In this document: positions 53,633 through 64,000 of the stretch, in pieces
Layout of the letters: every line of letters begins with the position of its first letter
How positions within the stretch are numbered: the stretch's first letter is position 1
Assembly: GCA_023053685.1 (NCBI GenBank)
Contig: JALIGW010000029.1
Location: forward strand, 1,425,501 to 1,489,500
From: Diadophis punctatus similis
Lineage: Eukaryota; Chordata; Lepidosauria; Squamata; Dipsadidae
DNA length: 64,000 nt
Reading direction: 5' to 3'
Notes under the pieces: generated by a model
The model's database searches: none
What the model saw: the letters and a program-made list of their open reading frames with translations, nothing else
Told to the model about the DNA's origin: nothing
Program-made: the position numbers and the translations under genes

Positions 53633-56218
53633 AGGACCATTTCAGTCATCAGCTTCTGAGATAAGACCAAAAAGAACCGAAAACCTTAGCACTTGGGTAA
53701 GAGCAAAGCGATTGAAGAATTTTGGTTTTAATCTTCCCACTATCTATGTGGGCTCACTAGCTTCTATCCAAACTTGAAATATGAGCAAGATTGCAGATAA
53801 ATTTGCATTTCATGGCACAAATGCATGGAAGACAGGAATAAAGATTTTGGTTTCCTCTATTTCATTATAATTTGATAAACTCATGTTAGACTTTGCCCCT
53901 TCAGTGATGTGTGCTTTGTTTCACCTTAGCCCTGACAACAGCAAGGCCATGTACTAGCTCTGCGGTCTGCAAGACCCTTGATCACTGTGGTATTTTGGGC
54001 ACTGATTATATCTACCAGTCTTGCAAGCATGTGGCTTTACAGACTTTCAGCTCAGCATTGCTATCTCCTCCCCAGGCCAGAGCTCCCCCATTTGCCATCC
54101 CTGTTCCACCTATTCCCTTCTCCAACATCCTGTTCTGTTATCATCTGACATGGCCTTAATTAACTTCAAACTGATAATAGACCATAGACCAAGCTGCTTC
54201 TGCAAAAGCATCCACCTAAGAGACATGCACACACATAGGCACACATACACATTTATTTTGATTCTTCCAATTTGACATAGAAAACCAGATGTGTACCATC
54301 CGGGTTGAATGGAAGGGTTTAGTTGTGATACAGATAGACTTACCTGGGCACAAATACAGGAAAGCACGTACTTGCAAAAGAAAAGAAATTGCTTGCTCTG
54401 CATTTCATTAGTACAGTTATGTGTAAAATCAAAGGTGTGTGAATAAACAGCCTCATAACTGAAATTGATAGTGCAAACATTCATTTTTTATTGATGTACT
54501 AAAGACCTGTTAGTACACTGTGGGGAGGCCTCAGTCCCCAGGGAAAACATAATGTGCCTTTGCTAGAGGATGCAATTTTGAGAGCACTGCTCCCTGATGT
54601 GCATCCCTGCTGCTTGCAGTGGGCATCTTCAGTCGTCATGCAATGAGACCAAAGGCCCATCAAATCCAACATCCTATGACCATCCTATGTGGGAAGCCAC
54701 ATGCAGGAGACGAGCATGGTTAACATTCTCCTGCTGATATTCAGAGGCTTATTGCCTTGGATGTTGGATGTAATACATAGTCATCATGAAATATAGCCTC
54801 TGATAACCTGATCCTAAATAAATGTATTGCCATCCTCGAAGTTATCTGAACTGATAGTTATGATAACAAACTCCGAAGTTTCACTGTGTGTTACATAAAA
54901 AGGGCCATCCCATTTTGTTCACTAAATCTCCCACCATTTGGCTCTATTAAATGGCTCTGGGGTTTCCTACTGTGTGATGGGAAAAATGTTCCTTTCCACT
55001 ATCGCTATACCACGCTTAATTACGCCATTTCTGGAAAGTTCTGTATTACCGGTATGCACCTTTTTTCTAAGCTAAAAAAAATCCTCCAAACATTGTAAAT
55101 GCTCTGCGTGGCCAAATTATTACAGCCCCAATTGTTGATCATTCTTTTCTGACCCTCTATAGACAGTTCTCTGGTTCTTCCACAGCAATGGATTAGTACT
55201 TTTATTAGAACAGTTGTAGTAACAAAATTTCGATGTTTGAATGTGCTTCTCTTCCTCCCCCTTTTATCCTTAAGTTAATGGGAGGGGGAGGTGAGGAGGA
55301 ACTGTCCAAGTTGTTTTCATAATCCACTTTCTTGGTCTGGGCTCAAGCCTCGTTTATTTGACTGTTGTCTTGGCAACAGATTATCTCTATGCCCTTCAAG
55401 GCCATCTTCTATACTCACTAGTACACATTTTATCTAAGTGATTCCTGGGGCAAGTGTATATAAGGTGCAGAAGTCTGTGAGGATATCTCACTGGGTATGT
55501 ACAATATCTCATTGCAGGAAGTGATGAGAGTAATGGGGAAAGTGTGTAAGAGAGAGTAGGGACATAAGCAACATCAATGGCAGATTTCTTCTGATCCCAC
55601 AAGTTCATTCATATGGACTAGCTTTGGAGTGTTATAAGGAAATATCCTTTTAGGTTCAGTTCCAAGTGGGGAAAAAGACACTGGATTCATGAAGGTTGCT
55701 TGGAAGGAAGGTTTAATGGTGGACAGGAGCACATGGCAGGAGCCCCTGTACAGAAAAGGTAACTTACATGGTTCCAGGTGTGGTGAAGAGAAAAAGAGAA
55801 AGAGGAATGCTGAGTTCCTGGTTTTTATAGTCTAAGTTGGGTCCCACCTCTTAGATTTCCTTTTCCTGTATAGAAATGTATCCCATTGGCTCTCAGACCC
55901 CCCAGGGGCATGCTGGGGTGGCTCTTGGCTTTTGTCTAATCCAGCTTTGGCTGAAATGAAAGGGCCTTGGGCAAATCCTATTATGGTTTTGTTATGCAGA
56001 AGACTTTCAGCCAGGTGAGAGGAATGTGTGTGCTGGGCCCAGTCCTTAATGACCCATTTGCAAGGCGTGGGGGTTTTCCAAGAGGAGTCTTTTGTTTGTT
56101 TAAAAGCATGTTTCCAGATGTGTTCCACAGAATATTTCCTACATTTTAATATCTCCTAGGATATCTCATTTCCTAGGAGAGGGGTGGGTGCTAACTTTCT
56201 ACAGGAGGGACCGCAGTA
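53633..56218. other. No gene recognised
   Basis: 2.6 kb without a supported gene or repeat. A GT/CA-rich patch at 54224-54250 is short. Confidence 0.45.
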
Positions 56219-56226
56219 GTTAAAAT

Positions 56227-56428
56227 CAGGGGTGAAATTCAGTAGGTTCTGACAGGTTCTGGAGAACCGATGGCGGAAATTTTGAGTAGTTCGGAGAACC
56301 GGCAAATACCACCTCTGGCTGGCGCCCGAGTGGGGTGGGAATGGGGATTTTGCAGTATCCTTCCCCTGCCACGCCCACCAAGCCACGCCCACAGAACCGG
56401 TAGGGGAAAATTTTGAATTTCACCCCTG
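56227..56428 (+). mobile_element. hAT-type MITE, 202 bp
   Basis: Exact 16-bp terminal repeats, CAGGGGTGAAATTCAG/A type at the left and TTTGAATTTCACCCCTG at the right. Flanks GTTAAAAT and AGTAAAAT match at six of eight positions. Contains one unit of GGAGAACCGxxGGCGGAAATTTTGAGTAG and GTGGCAGGGGAAGG in complement. The compact form of the family at 57926-58370. Confidence 0.8.
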
Positions 56429-56436
56429 AGTAAAAT

Positions 56437-57917
56437 AAATGTGAATTTGCCGCAGATTTAGGTTTTGCAAATGTAAGGCAATCCTGAGAGCGCCTTCTAT
56501 CCCTGACTAGTCTGTCTATATAGCAAAGGAATTGCGCTTGGGGTTTGGTTTTGTTTTTTCCTTCTGGCAGATTTCTAAGCCAAGGAATGGTGAATATCCA
56601 TTATAGGCATGTGTCCTTTGGTGGAGACTAAAGGTTCTGCTGCCCCAGACCTTTTAGTGTAAAGCCCTCCATTTTCATTCTCTCAATTTCTTCTGCAAGC
56701 AGTTGTTATGTCAGGGGTGGCAATCAAATAGATTCCTGGCACTCAACAATGCTTGGCAAATATTAGCCCAAGAGAGATTATTCCCGAACAAAGTTTGCTG
56801 ATGGGAATCTCAGCATGGGTGACCTCCTCCGACTCTGTAGAGTAATTCTGCCTACTCTCCTAGCTCCGTTTGCTAAATAGCAATAAGAGGAGTACTATTT
56901 GTGTGTCTGTGTTTTCCCCTTATGGGGTGCAGACAAATTATTTGGTTATGTATGAATGCATAAATATCCCCTTTTACATCTGTGGATTCTATTCATGGCT
57001 TCAAATATTCATGGCTGGAAACCATGAATTAACTTCAGAAATCAAACTGATCGACTGAAGCATTCAAGTAACTAATAAAAGGCTTCTTTTGTTGTAATTC
57101 TTGGCCCAAAAATGGAATTGCATCTGAGCATGACAGCCTTTTCAAATGGGGACATTTGGTATGATAGGGGTTCATCTCTATGCAGGATGGACATTATCTT
57201 TGTGGACCGTAGGGTGTCCATATTTTTTGTTTCTTAATGAATGGTTTGTAGCTTTGCTGAGCAAAGGGAGAGAAATATATAGATTTGATTGGTGCCTACA
57301 GGAGTGTCACAGACAGACCTCTTATAGGCCTCTCTCGACTTTCTTACAGTGCAGGTTACAATGAAAGAATAAATATTTATATTAAAACCACAGAGATGGA
57401 AGCTGGAGGGGTGGGGGTGGAAGACAAAACCCAAGAAAGATTCTGAATATAGGTGAATTCAGGGTTGTATGCATAAGGCAGAGGAGCTTTACAAATGCAA
57501 AGAAGAGGAAGTGAGTCATTTCCTTGGTGCCATTTGCGGCCTCCCCATCACTTCGTGTGTTGCCAGGGTCTTTGCATGTCTTTCAAATCCATTTTTTCAA
57601 AGATTGCTGTATTTTTCATTATTTTTAAATATAATAAGTAAATTTGTAAAAATTACCTAACAGTTTCACTATTTTGGATTTGCATGAGCTGGGACGCTTT
57701 CCAGGAGATGCTGAAGCCGGGACTTTGCACCAAACTTTCAAGAGAGGAATTTTTGCAAATTTGGATTAGTCATGGAAAGCATGGGAAACAATTCAGCCCT
57801 GAAAAGGTTATGCAAAGTCCTTATGGAGGGAAAGCATTGTTATTGATAAAGCTGCTACCCTTTCTGGGAGCCAGGTTTGGATGAGAGATGATACAGGGGT
57901 GGTTTAAGGGCTAAAGG
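56437..57917. other. No gene recognised
   Basis: Unique-looking sequence. No gene or clear repeat. Confidence 0.45.
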
Positions 57918-57925
57918 ATTTAGCT

Positions 57926-58370
57926 CAGAGGTGGGTTTCAGCAGGTTCTGACCAGTTCCGGAGAACCGGTAGCAAAAATTTTGAGCAGTTCGGAGAACCG
58001 GCAGCGGAAATTTTGAGTAGTCCGTAGAACTGGTAGCGGAAATTTTGAGTAGTCCAGAGAACCGGCAGCGGAAATTTTGAGTAGCCCGGAGAACCGGTAG
58101 CAAAAATCTTGAGTAGTCCGGAGAACCGGTAGTGGAAATTTTGAGTAGTTCGGAGAACTGGTAGCGGACATTTTAAGTAGTTCAGAGAACCGGTAAATCC
58201 CACCTCTGACTGGCCCCGCCCCAATCTATTCCCTGCCTCCCGAGTCCCAGCTGATTGGGAGGAAATGGGGATTTTGCAGTATCCTTCCCCTGCCACGCCC
58301 ACCAAGCCATGCCACACCCACCAAGCCACGCCCACAGACCGGTAGTAAAAAAATTTGAAACCCACCACTG
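57926..58370 (+). mobile_element. hAT-type MITE, 445 bp, with a seven-unit internal tandem array
   Basis: Target duplication ATTTAGCT at 57918-57925 and 58371-58378. Termini CAGAGGTGGGTTTCA and the complement of TGAAACCCACCACTG. The array of 32-bp units (57959-58182) is described separately. The rest matches the relatives at 56227 and 61461, including the CACGCCCACCAAGCCA direct repeat (58295-58330). Confidence 0.9.
57959..58182 (+). repeat. Tandem array, 7 x 32 bp
   Basis: Units start at 57959, 57991, 58023, 58055, 58087, 58119 and 58151, each of the type CGGAGAACCGGTAGCGGAAA followed by TTTTGAGTAGTC, with one to five differences. A partial eighth begins at 58183. The units show no length change. 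Confidence 0.92.
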
Positions 58371-58409
58371 ATTTAGCTGATCCTTGAGAATCTTTTCCAT
58401 GTATACTGT

Positions 58410-58503
58410 TGTGTTGTAAGCTGCCCAGAGTCGCTTGACAGTGAGATGGGTGGCTTATAAATTTAATAAACAAACAAGCAAACAAGCAAACAAATAAATA
58501 AAT
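58410..58503 (+). mobile_element. LINE/SINE-type 3' tail with (AAAC/AAAT)n
   Basis: TTGTAAGCTGCCCAGAGTCG, GTGAGATGGGTGGCTTATAA, then AAACAAGC repeats and AAATAAAT. Similar to 40750-40856. Confidence 0.55.
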
Positions 58504-60154
58504 GTTTCCTTCCATCCCTTCCTCCCTTCTACTGTAAGCTTCATTTTCTGTTATGTTATCTCTTGAAGAAAAGTTCAGGGCTGCTGCTTGAGGTGCCAAC
58601 TTCCCCAGAGCTTGCTTTCCCATGGCTGGCTTGTCAGTGGCATTCAGTGGGAGGCAGTGGATCTTGGAAAGCCAGATCCTATCATGTCTGTTGCATTGAT
58701 TTAAGCACTGCTGAAAGGGTTTTAATCAGCTGTTAGCTGCCTGCTTAAGCATCAACAACAAACCCATCAGCCAAGAGAACCACAAAGGGCCAGGGCCAGG
58801 GTTGGAGTTATCCCAACTCTTTAAAGATGCAAATTGGCAATCAAAGATCAAAGCCGTGAAGTTGGCACAATCTTCCTTAAAAGGGTTCCATTATTAATGA
58901 GTCGAGCTTGAAGCTCAACCTACTTCACTTTGCAGCTCCTGATGAGGCTGCCAGATTGTGTCCTCCCATCGCCACCCCTCCTTTCCTTCCTTCATCTGCA
59001 GGATGGAAGAAGGAGGAGAGGCAAAGGAGTGGGAAGGTCTCATCCTGTTTGTTTTTCTCCAGTCTCTAATGTGTTGAAATCAGATTGTCAGGCCGAAGCC
59101 ATTTTATTTGGGATCTTAGGCCTGCCACACTTTATACTATTTTACTATGCATTTTCTATTGTGGGAAAATGGGAGGGGGGATTGTTTGAAGTTGCTAGTG
59201 TGTAGCCATAACAAATTATTTCTAGAAAGCCAAGGTCATCCTTTGTCTCTGCACCTCTGCACCTGCACGGAAGGAGATGGGTGGATCCTGCCAGCATTGG
59301 CAATACAAGATTGGACAACGTGATGGACTTGTGGGTGTGGGGGCAAGGACTTGAACTTTCAACTGGGTGGTGAAACCTGGGAAGATTCAGATTCGGGTTT
59401 CACCCAGATGTGCCAACATGGCTTTATTAATAAATTGGAACTTTGAGGAATACTTTGCCTTGGACTCTGATTTAATTTTGGATGCTATTTGGAACCCTGA
59501 CACAGATTTTGCTTGACAAAAAAGGGACAAACCTCAAAACTGAATTGCAGAGAGAGGAGGGAAGGATGGAGAAGATTCCTGTAACATTGAATATGATGCC
59601 TTTCAACTCTAAAATAAGGTGACGTATCTAAAGCACTTAGCAGTGATTCTGGCAATGTATTGAAAGGATAGTAATCCCATCACATATTGAGGGTACCTGG
59701 TTAGGAAAGGCTGCCTTGGGGGAAACATAATCAGAGTTATCATACTTAACCTTTAGACACCGCCATGGAAGGTCCACCCCCTTCAGGGTCTATGTCTGAG
59801 TTAACTGAAGATCCTAAACTGTAATCATGATTTATACGAGGCCATAAAATGGATAGTTAATTCTTTATTAGTTTTTCTGGCAATTTTGTTTGTGTAAGCC
59901 ATGACTGGAGATTAAACATCTGAAAGGAGAGACAAAGAAAGATACTTAGATGGGTAGAAATAAAACATAACAACAACAAAAGGGGTGACTACAACTTATA
60001 GAAAGCTGCAAGATTTGCATGCTATATGAGGTGTGACTAACCTTGAGAGGGTTGTTGGGCATTATAGGATTGAAAAGAGGTGTCCAGTGACTGAGAATGT
60101 AAGGAAGAAAGCAGTCACCAGCACTGAGCTTTTATGCCTTATATAGTAAGATAT
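58504..60154. other. No gene recognised
   Basis: No supported gene; no confident repeat. Confidence 0.45.
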
Positions 60155-60491
60155 CAATGGAGTGGGATAGCTCAGTGGTTAAAGATGCTGAGTTTGTCAG
60201 CTGGAGAACTGACAGCTCGGGTTCGAGACCCAAGCTCTGAGCAACAGGGTGAGCTCCCGTTACTTACCTCAGCTCTTGCCCACCTAGCAGTTTGAAAGCA
60301 TGCAAATGCAAGTAGATTAATAGGTAGCACTTTAGTGAGTGACAGCCCTCCATGCACCTTCGGCATATAGCCATGCTGGCCACATGACCACAGAAATTGT
60401 CTTTGGACAACGCTGGCTCCCTCAGCCAAGAAACGGAGATGAGCACCATGCCATAGAGTTGGACACGACTGACAGGGAAACTTTTACCTTC
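60155..60491 (+). mobile_element. Sauria SINE (tRNA-derived head, BovB-like tail)
   Basis: Box A GATAGCTCAGTGGTTAAAG, box B GGGTTCGAGACCC, core GAGCTCCCGTTACTTACCTC and CACCTAGCAGTTTGAAAGC, then GGCCACATGACCACAG and GAAACGGAGATGAGCACC; it ends CTTTTACCTT. Short flanking similarity (TAAGATA). More diverged than the copy at 30731-31083. Confidence 0.9.
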
Positions 60492-61452
60492 ATAAGATAA
60501 TCACCATTTTTATTTGCTGCCTTTACTACAGTAGTGCTGCTTCTGTTGCTTCCTTAGCAGATTTGCAGAAGTTGGCCACGGACTTCTTTCTTTGGAAATG
60601 ATCTTTGTGGTACACACCAATTAAGCGCTATTAAGCCCCTTGTGCAAGCAAGTGGATGAAAACTTAGAATGTATAACTCAGAATTGTGGATGTTGAAAGA
60701 GTACGAGCTGGCTCAAACCAGGATCATATCTGACAGTGGGAATTAATATAAATGACTAACATACTGGGGGAATAGATTTGAGGCCGCATGCACATTAGAG
60801 CACACAGAGGTGAAAACCTGTATTATATTTTCCTTAAGAAGAAGCAAAGTTGGGGGAGAAAGCTATTCCATTTGGTAAGAGTGCTCTGTCTACATTGAAG
60901 AGAACTGACAGATTTGTGCAAAAGAGGATCTGAGACAAGGTGCCCTACAGCTTCTGATGTAATGATTCCTCCACTCCTCTGTCTCCAAATGTACTTAGCG
61001 GCATTGACTTTCAACTCATAGCTGATTGCCTCCTTGCTATCCTATCCCTGAGCAATTCATTGCATTGTCTGAGTGCTGGTTGTTTAAATCTATCACTGAG
61101 CGAAAACACAGGGGGAAAAGTTGGACAAACAAAAAACACTCATAATGCAGGGACAGGATTGCCTTACTGATCACAGCCATGTTGGTCCTGGACTTCTTGT
61201 TCTTTTTTTTTATCTCCATTATGCTTATCCCACCACTTGTCAGGATGGGCAACTGAATTATAAAAAGCAAGGAAACTCTTTGCTTGAGAGGAGACTGTTA
61301 GTGCTATGTATGGAAGCAGAAGTAATGGCCTGGGGTCATTCCTCTGAGATTCTGATAATCCTATATCCTATAATTTCATGATCATCACAGCGTAATGGTG
61401 CACTGGTTGGAAGAACACGTTGGTGTGGGTCTCCTCCTCCAGGTCACGGTGG
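60492..61452. other. No gene recognised
   Basis: No gene or repeat could be supported. Confidence 0.45.
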
Positions 61453-61460
61453 GGCAGGAA

Positions 61461-61757
61461 CAGTGGTGGGATTTAATTTTTTTTACTACTGTGGTTTTGT
61501 GGGCGTGGCTTGATGGGCGTGGTGTAGCTTGGTAGGCGTGGCAGGGGAAGGATACTGTAAAATCTCCATTCCCTTCCCACTCCAGCGGAAGGATACTGCA
61601 AAATCCCCATTCCCTCCCGATCAGCTGGGACTCGGGAGCCAGAGAATAGATGGGGGTGGGGCCAGTCAGAGGTGGTATTTACCAGTTCTCCGAACTACTC
61701 AAATTTTCTGCTACCGGTTCTCCAGAACTGGTCAGAACCTGCTGAAACCCACCTCTG
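61461..61757 (-). mobile_element. hAT-type MITE, 297 bp
   Basis: Exact target duplication GGCAGGAA at 61453-61460 and 61758-61765. Termini CAGTGGTGGGATTT and the complement of GAAACCCACCTCTG. Body with GTGGGCGTGGCTTGATGGGC, GGAAGGATACTGTAAAATC twice, and TCTCCGAACTACTC; one array unit only. Confidence 0.9.
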
Positions 61758-61765
61758 GGCAGGAA

Positions 61766-62650
61766 GATTGATGTCCATCAAACTGTAGAGAATGTGTATA
61801 GCTGTACTGATTTAGGGAGGGAGAAAGGAAGGAAGGAAGGCTTTCCTGCAGGTATACATGTGCTTTATAACTCCCATTGCCTATCCCTCTCTTTATATTT
61901 TACTGGGATTTTATATTTTATTTTATGTACATGTTTTGAAAGATACGTATGCATAAATGGAAACCCTATCCAATGGCTAGGTCCACAGAAAGCCTGTTTA
62001 TCTCTACATGTCATATGCATTCACATTAATGCCATAATAGGTGCCGCAACCCTGGGAAGTTTATTTCCTGTTCATATGCAGGGCACAATTGACGTGTTTT
62101 GATAGAAGCCTTGAGGTCCACTGGATTGCGCTGGGTAGCCCCCCATTTTTTTTAATCCTGCCTGCTAAATTGCCTTTCAGGGCTGCCTTTGCTGCTAACC
62201 AGGCATGGAAATTCTGGAACCATCATGGGAGGGAGCTGGTGTGACAATAAATCTTATCAGCAGAAGCACATCCTCTCTTGGAGAGATAGGGCCTGCTCCA
62301 CGTGCCCTGGAACACAAGTCTCGCATCTGCACAATGTCACCGTGAAGGATTTTGTAGATAAGGCACTCCGGCTGCATAGAAGATGGATCCTCTACCAATG
62401 CCCAGAAGCTTGATAGGGGAGGACGCCTTTTGTCTAGGTCTTTCCTCTTCCACAAAGCCACGTTTTCCTATGATGAAGCTCTGCTATTAGTGGGGGGGGG
62501 GGGGGTAGCAGAAAATTAGTTTAGGAGAACCATAAAGAAACACAAAAGACAGCTAAGCCTTGCCTCCATAGCACAAAGGCTTGGCTCCAAATGCATAAGC
62601 AATGAGATTGTTAGAGGTGACTTGGATCTCACAATGGCTGGCTCTCTCAC
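61766..62650. other. No gene recognised
   Basis: Includes a poly-G run at 62492-62505. No gene signal. Confidence 0.45.
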
Positions 62651-62689
62651 AAAGAACCGAGCAAGGAACAAGTGTTTTTATGTGATGCT

Positions 62690-63560
62690 AGACAGTTCCC
62701 CGGGTTTTTGAAACGCGAGTTTCTGGTCTTCAAAGTTGCGAAAGAAGGCTGATGTAAATAAGCGCGCCTCCGGTAGAAGCCATACATTCGAGCCACCCGC
62801 GGCGGGTATAAAGGCAGGGTGAGCCGGTATCGGGGTGTACTTCGTTCTATCTTTTTCACCCTCCATAGGCGTGAAGAGGGGGCTTTTTCTTTCAGCGGGA
62901 AAGGAGAGCAGGCCTCGATTCCCCGCGCTGAGGTATCAGCCCGGGTCGGCCTTACATTTCGCGCGCCTTCGCGCCCTGGGTGAGGAGGATTCAGTGGAGA
63001 CGCAGCCCCGCGTGCGTGAAACCCGTGGCTCCTAGGAGGCACTCTGGGGGCTGTTCCGCAGGCCAGTGTCGGCGATAAGCGTGCCGCGGCCGTCGCGTTG
63101 GCCTCGGCTGCCCAAGGCAGGTCTTAGTCGACTTTAGTTTATACACTTGCTCGCGCGCGCGACCGGCACGGGCCTGGGAGCGGTAATGAGATGGAGGCAG
63201 CAGAAGGACGGCGCGATAAGGCAGCCAGCTCTGCCCCAGCAGATTAAATGCTGGGATTAAGCAGGCGGTGCCAGCGCGGCTGGCGTTTTATCTCCGCGGC
63301 GCTTTCCCCTCTCATTCTCCCGTTTGATAGCGAACATTTCCAGAGCTGTCAGGAGAAGAAATTGCTTGTTAACCCTTTGAGAGCTCATCTTGGCCCTGGA
63401 GCTGAGGGAGGGGGCGGACGGGGACCGGATCTCGGAGCTGTCGAGGAGGGAATGGGCTGCTGCGAGAGGCCGCAGGGAGATAGGTCCCTTGGACACTTTA
63501 GAAAGCGGCCCGATGCCTTGACTAAGCCCGACTCTGAAATTAGTACTCTTTGTTGAGCCG
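62690..63560 (+). promoter_or_regulatory. CpG-rich island with a TATA box, candidate promoter
   Basis: CpG density rises abruptly at about 62,700 and stays high to about 63,530, unlike flanking AT-rich DNA. TATAAAGG lies at 62807-62814 in GGCGGGTATAAAGGCAGG. If used on the plus strand, transcription would start near 62837-62845. The downstream sequence has no frame that I recognise. It could be the promoter of the next gene to the right, of a non-coding RNA, or an alternative start. The frames on both strands are short and unrelated to known domains. Confidence 0.5.
62807..62814 (+). promoter_or_regulatory. TATA box
   Basis: TATAAAGG in a GC-rich context (GGCGGGTATAAAGGCAGG). No other TATAAA in a CpG-rich context was noticed in the window. 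Confidence 0.5.
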
Positions 63561-64000
63561 GACCTCTGACATTTGGATGGATCTGCGCCCCTTAAGCAAA
63601 GCACCTTCGGGTGTCCTCCTCTGAGGCCTCGAATATCCTTTGTTAACCCTAATCATTTCTGGGCCTCCTTTTTTTTGACCTCCCCTATCGGCGAGGCGTT
63701 TCGCCTGCCTTCCGATTTTCTGGAAGCAATTATGAACAGTGAGCCTATGAAATGCAAAAAGACGGAACATTTTCATGCCTCAAACATGCATTAACAGAAT
63801 TAAACGCAGTGTATCGTCTCCTCTTCCCAAGCCCCCACCCCAGTTGGGTTGTCTGCATAATGTCTAGACAAGTAACTATGCAACAAGCAATTTTGAGAAT
63901 GTTTAAAAAGGCATCAATACTAACGACATACGCATTTGGATTGAGGCTGCAGAGGGGGACAGCACTGGTAAAATGTGTGAGTGGTCTCTCTCTTGCCCTC
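63561..64000. other. No gene recognised
   Basis: Right edge of the window after the CpG island. No coding exon is recognised; a short exon without a methionine could be missed. Confidence 0.4.

Noticed and set aside
57925..58623. 232-codon minus-strand ORF with a repeated F-R-Y-R-F-S-G-L-L-K-I motif
   Set aside because: The repeats are the 32-bp units of a MITE array read in one frame. Not a repeat protein.
60155..60240. Possible tRNA gene (box A and box B present)
   Set aside because: It is the head of a Sauria SINE and is followed by the SINE core and tail; the cloverleaf is not complete.
1..64000. CRISPR array, prophage, defence system or operon
   Set aside because: No evenly spaced direct repeats with unique spacers, no bacterial genes, and the repeat content is vertebrate.

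Overview
The window is vertebrate nuclear DNA, almost certainly from a squamate reptile and probably a snake. The evidence is its repeat set: Sauria-type SINEs with a BovB-like 3' part, CR1 3' ends running into ATTCT microsatellite, L2-clade LINEs ending in (AATA)n, a DIRS tyrosine-recombinase retrotransposon and many short hAT-type elements with 8-bp target duplications. Only one host gene segment is recognised: coding exon 1 of ASIC4 (acid-sensing ion channel family member 4), at 15671-16246 on the plus strand, with a GC-rich promoter/5'UTR region before it (about 13.4-15.6 kb) and a clean splice donor after it. No later ASIC4 exon was recognised, so intron 1 may fill the rest of the window.

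Layout. 1-3023: an L2-like LINE 3' half abuts the 3' part of a DIRS retrotransposon (copy B), which a second, inverted L2 interrupts. 3-13 kb: mostly unannotated DNA with hAT and TA-target MITEs and one CR1 3' end. 13.4-16.3 kb: ASIC4 CpG island and exon 1. 16.3-33 kb: presumed intron with SINEs, L2 ends and hAT MITEs. 33059-40694: a complete but degenerate DIRS element (copy A) with inverted terminal repeats, gag-like, RT, RNase H and tyrosine recombinase regions, and an internal complementary region. A 2.16-kb L2 with a 606-codon ORF is inserted in its RNase H region. 41.7-42.0 kb: a CCTT tract. 43-62 kb: CR1/SINE fragments and several hAT elements, including a 745-bp element inside a CR1 and a 1718-bp element inside a SINE; the larger one is a chain of about ten hairpins. 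62.7-63.6 kb: a second CpG-rich block with a TATA box, perhaps the promoter of a gene to the right.

Most of the sequence is mobile DNA nested in mobile DNA, and exact target duplications allow many insertions to be dated relative to one another. The most unusual signals are the DIRS element, whose internal complementary region matches the junction of its two ends; the hairpin-chain hAT element; a shared internal module of NRF1-like and YY1-like motifs in hAT elements with different termini; and a seven-unit 32-bp tandem expansion inside a MITE. No viral genome, CRISPR array or bacterial-type operon was seen.
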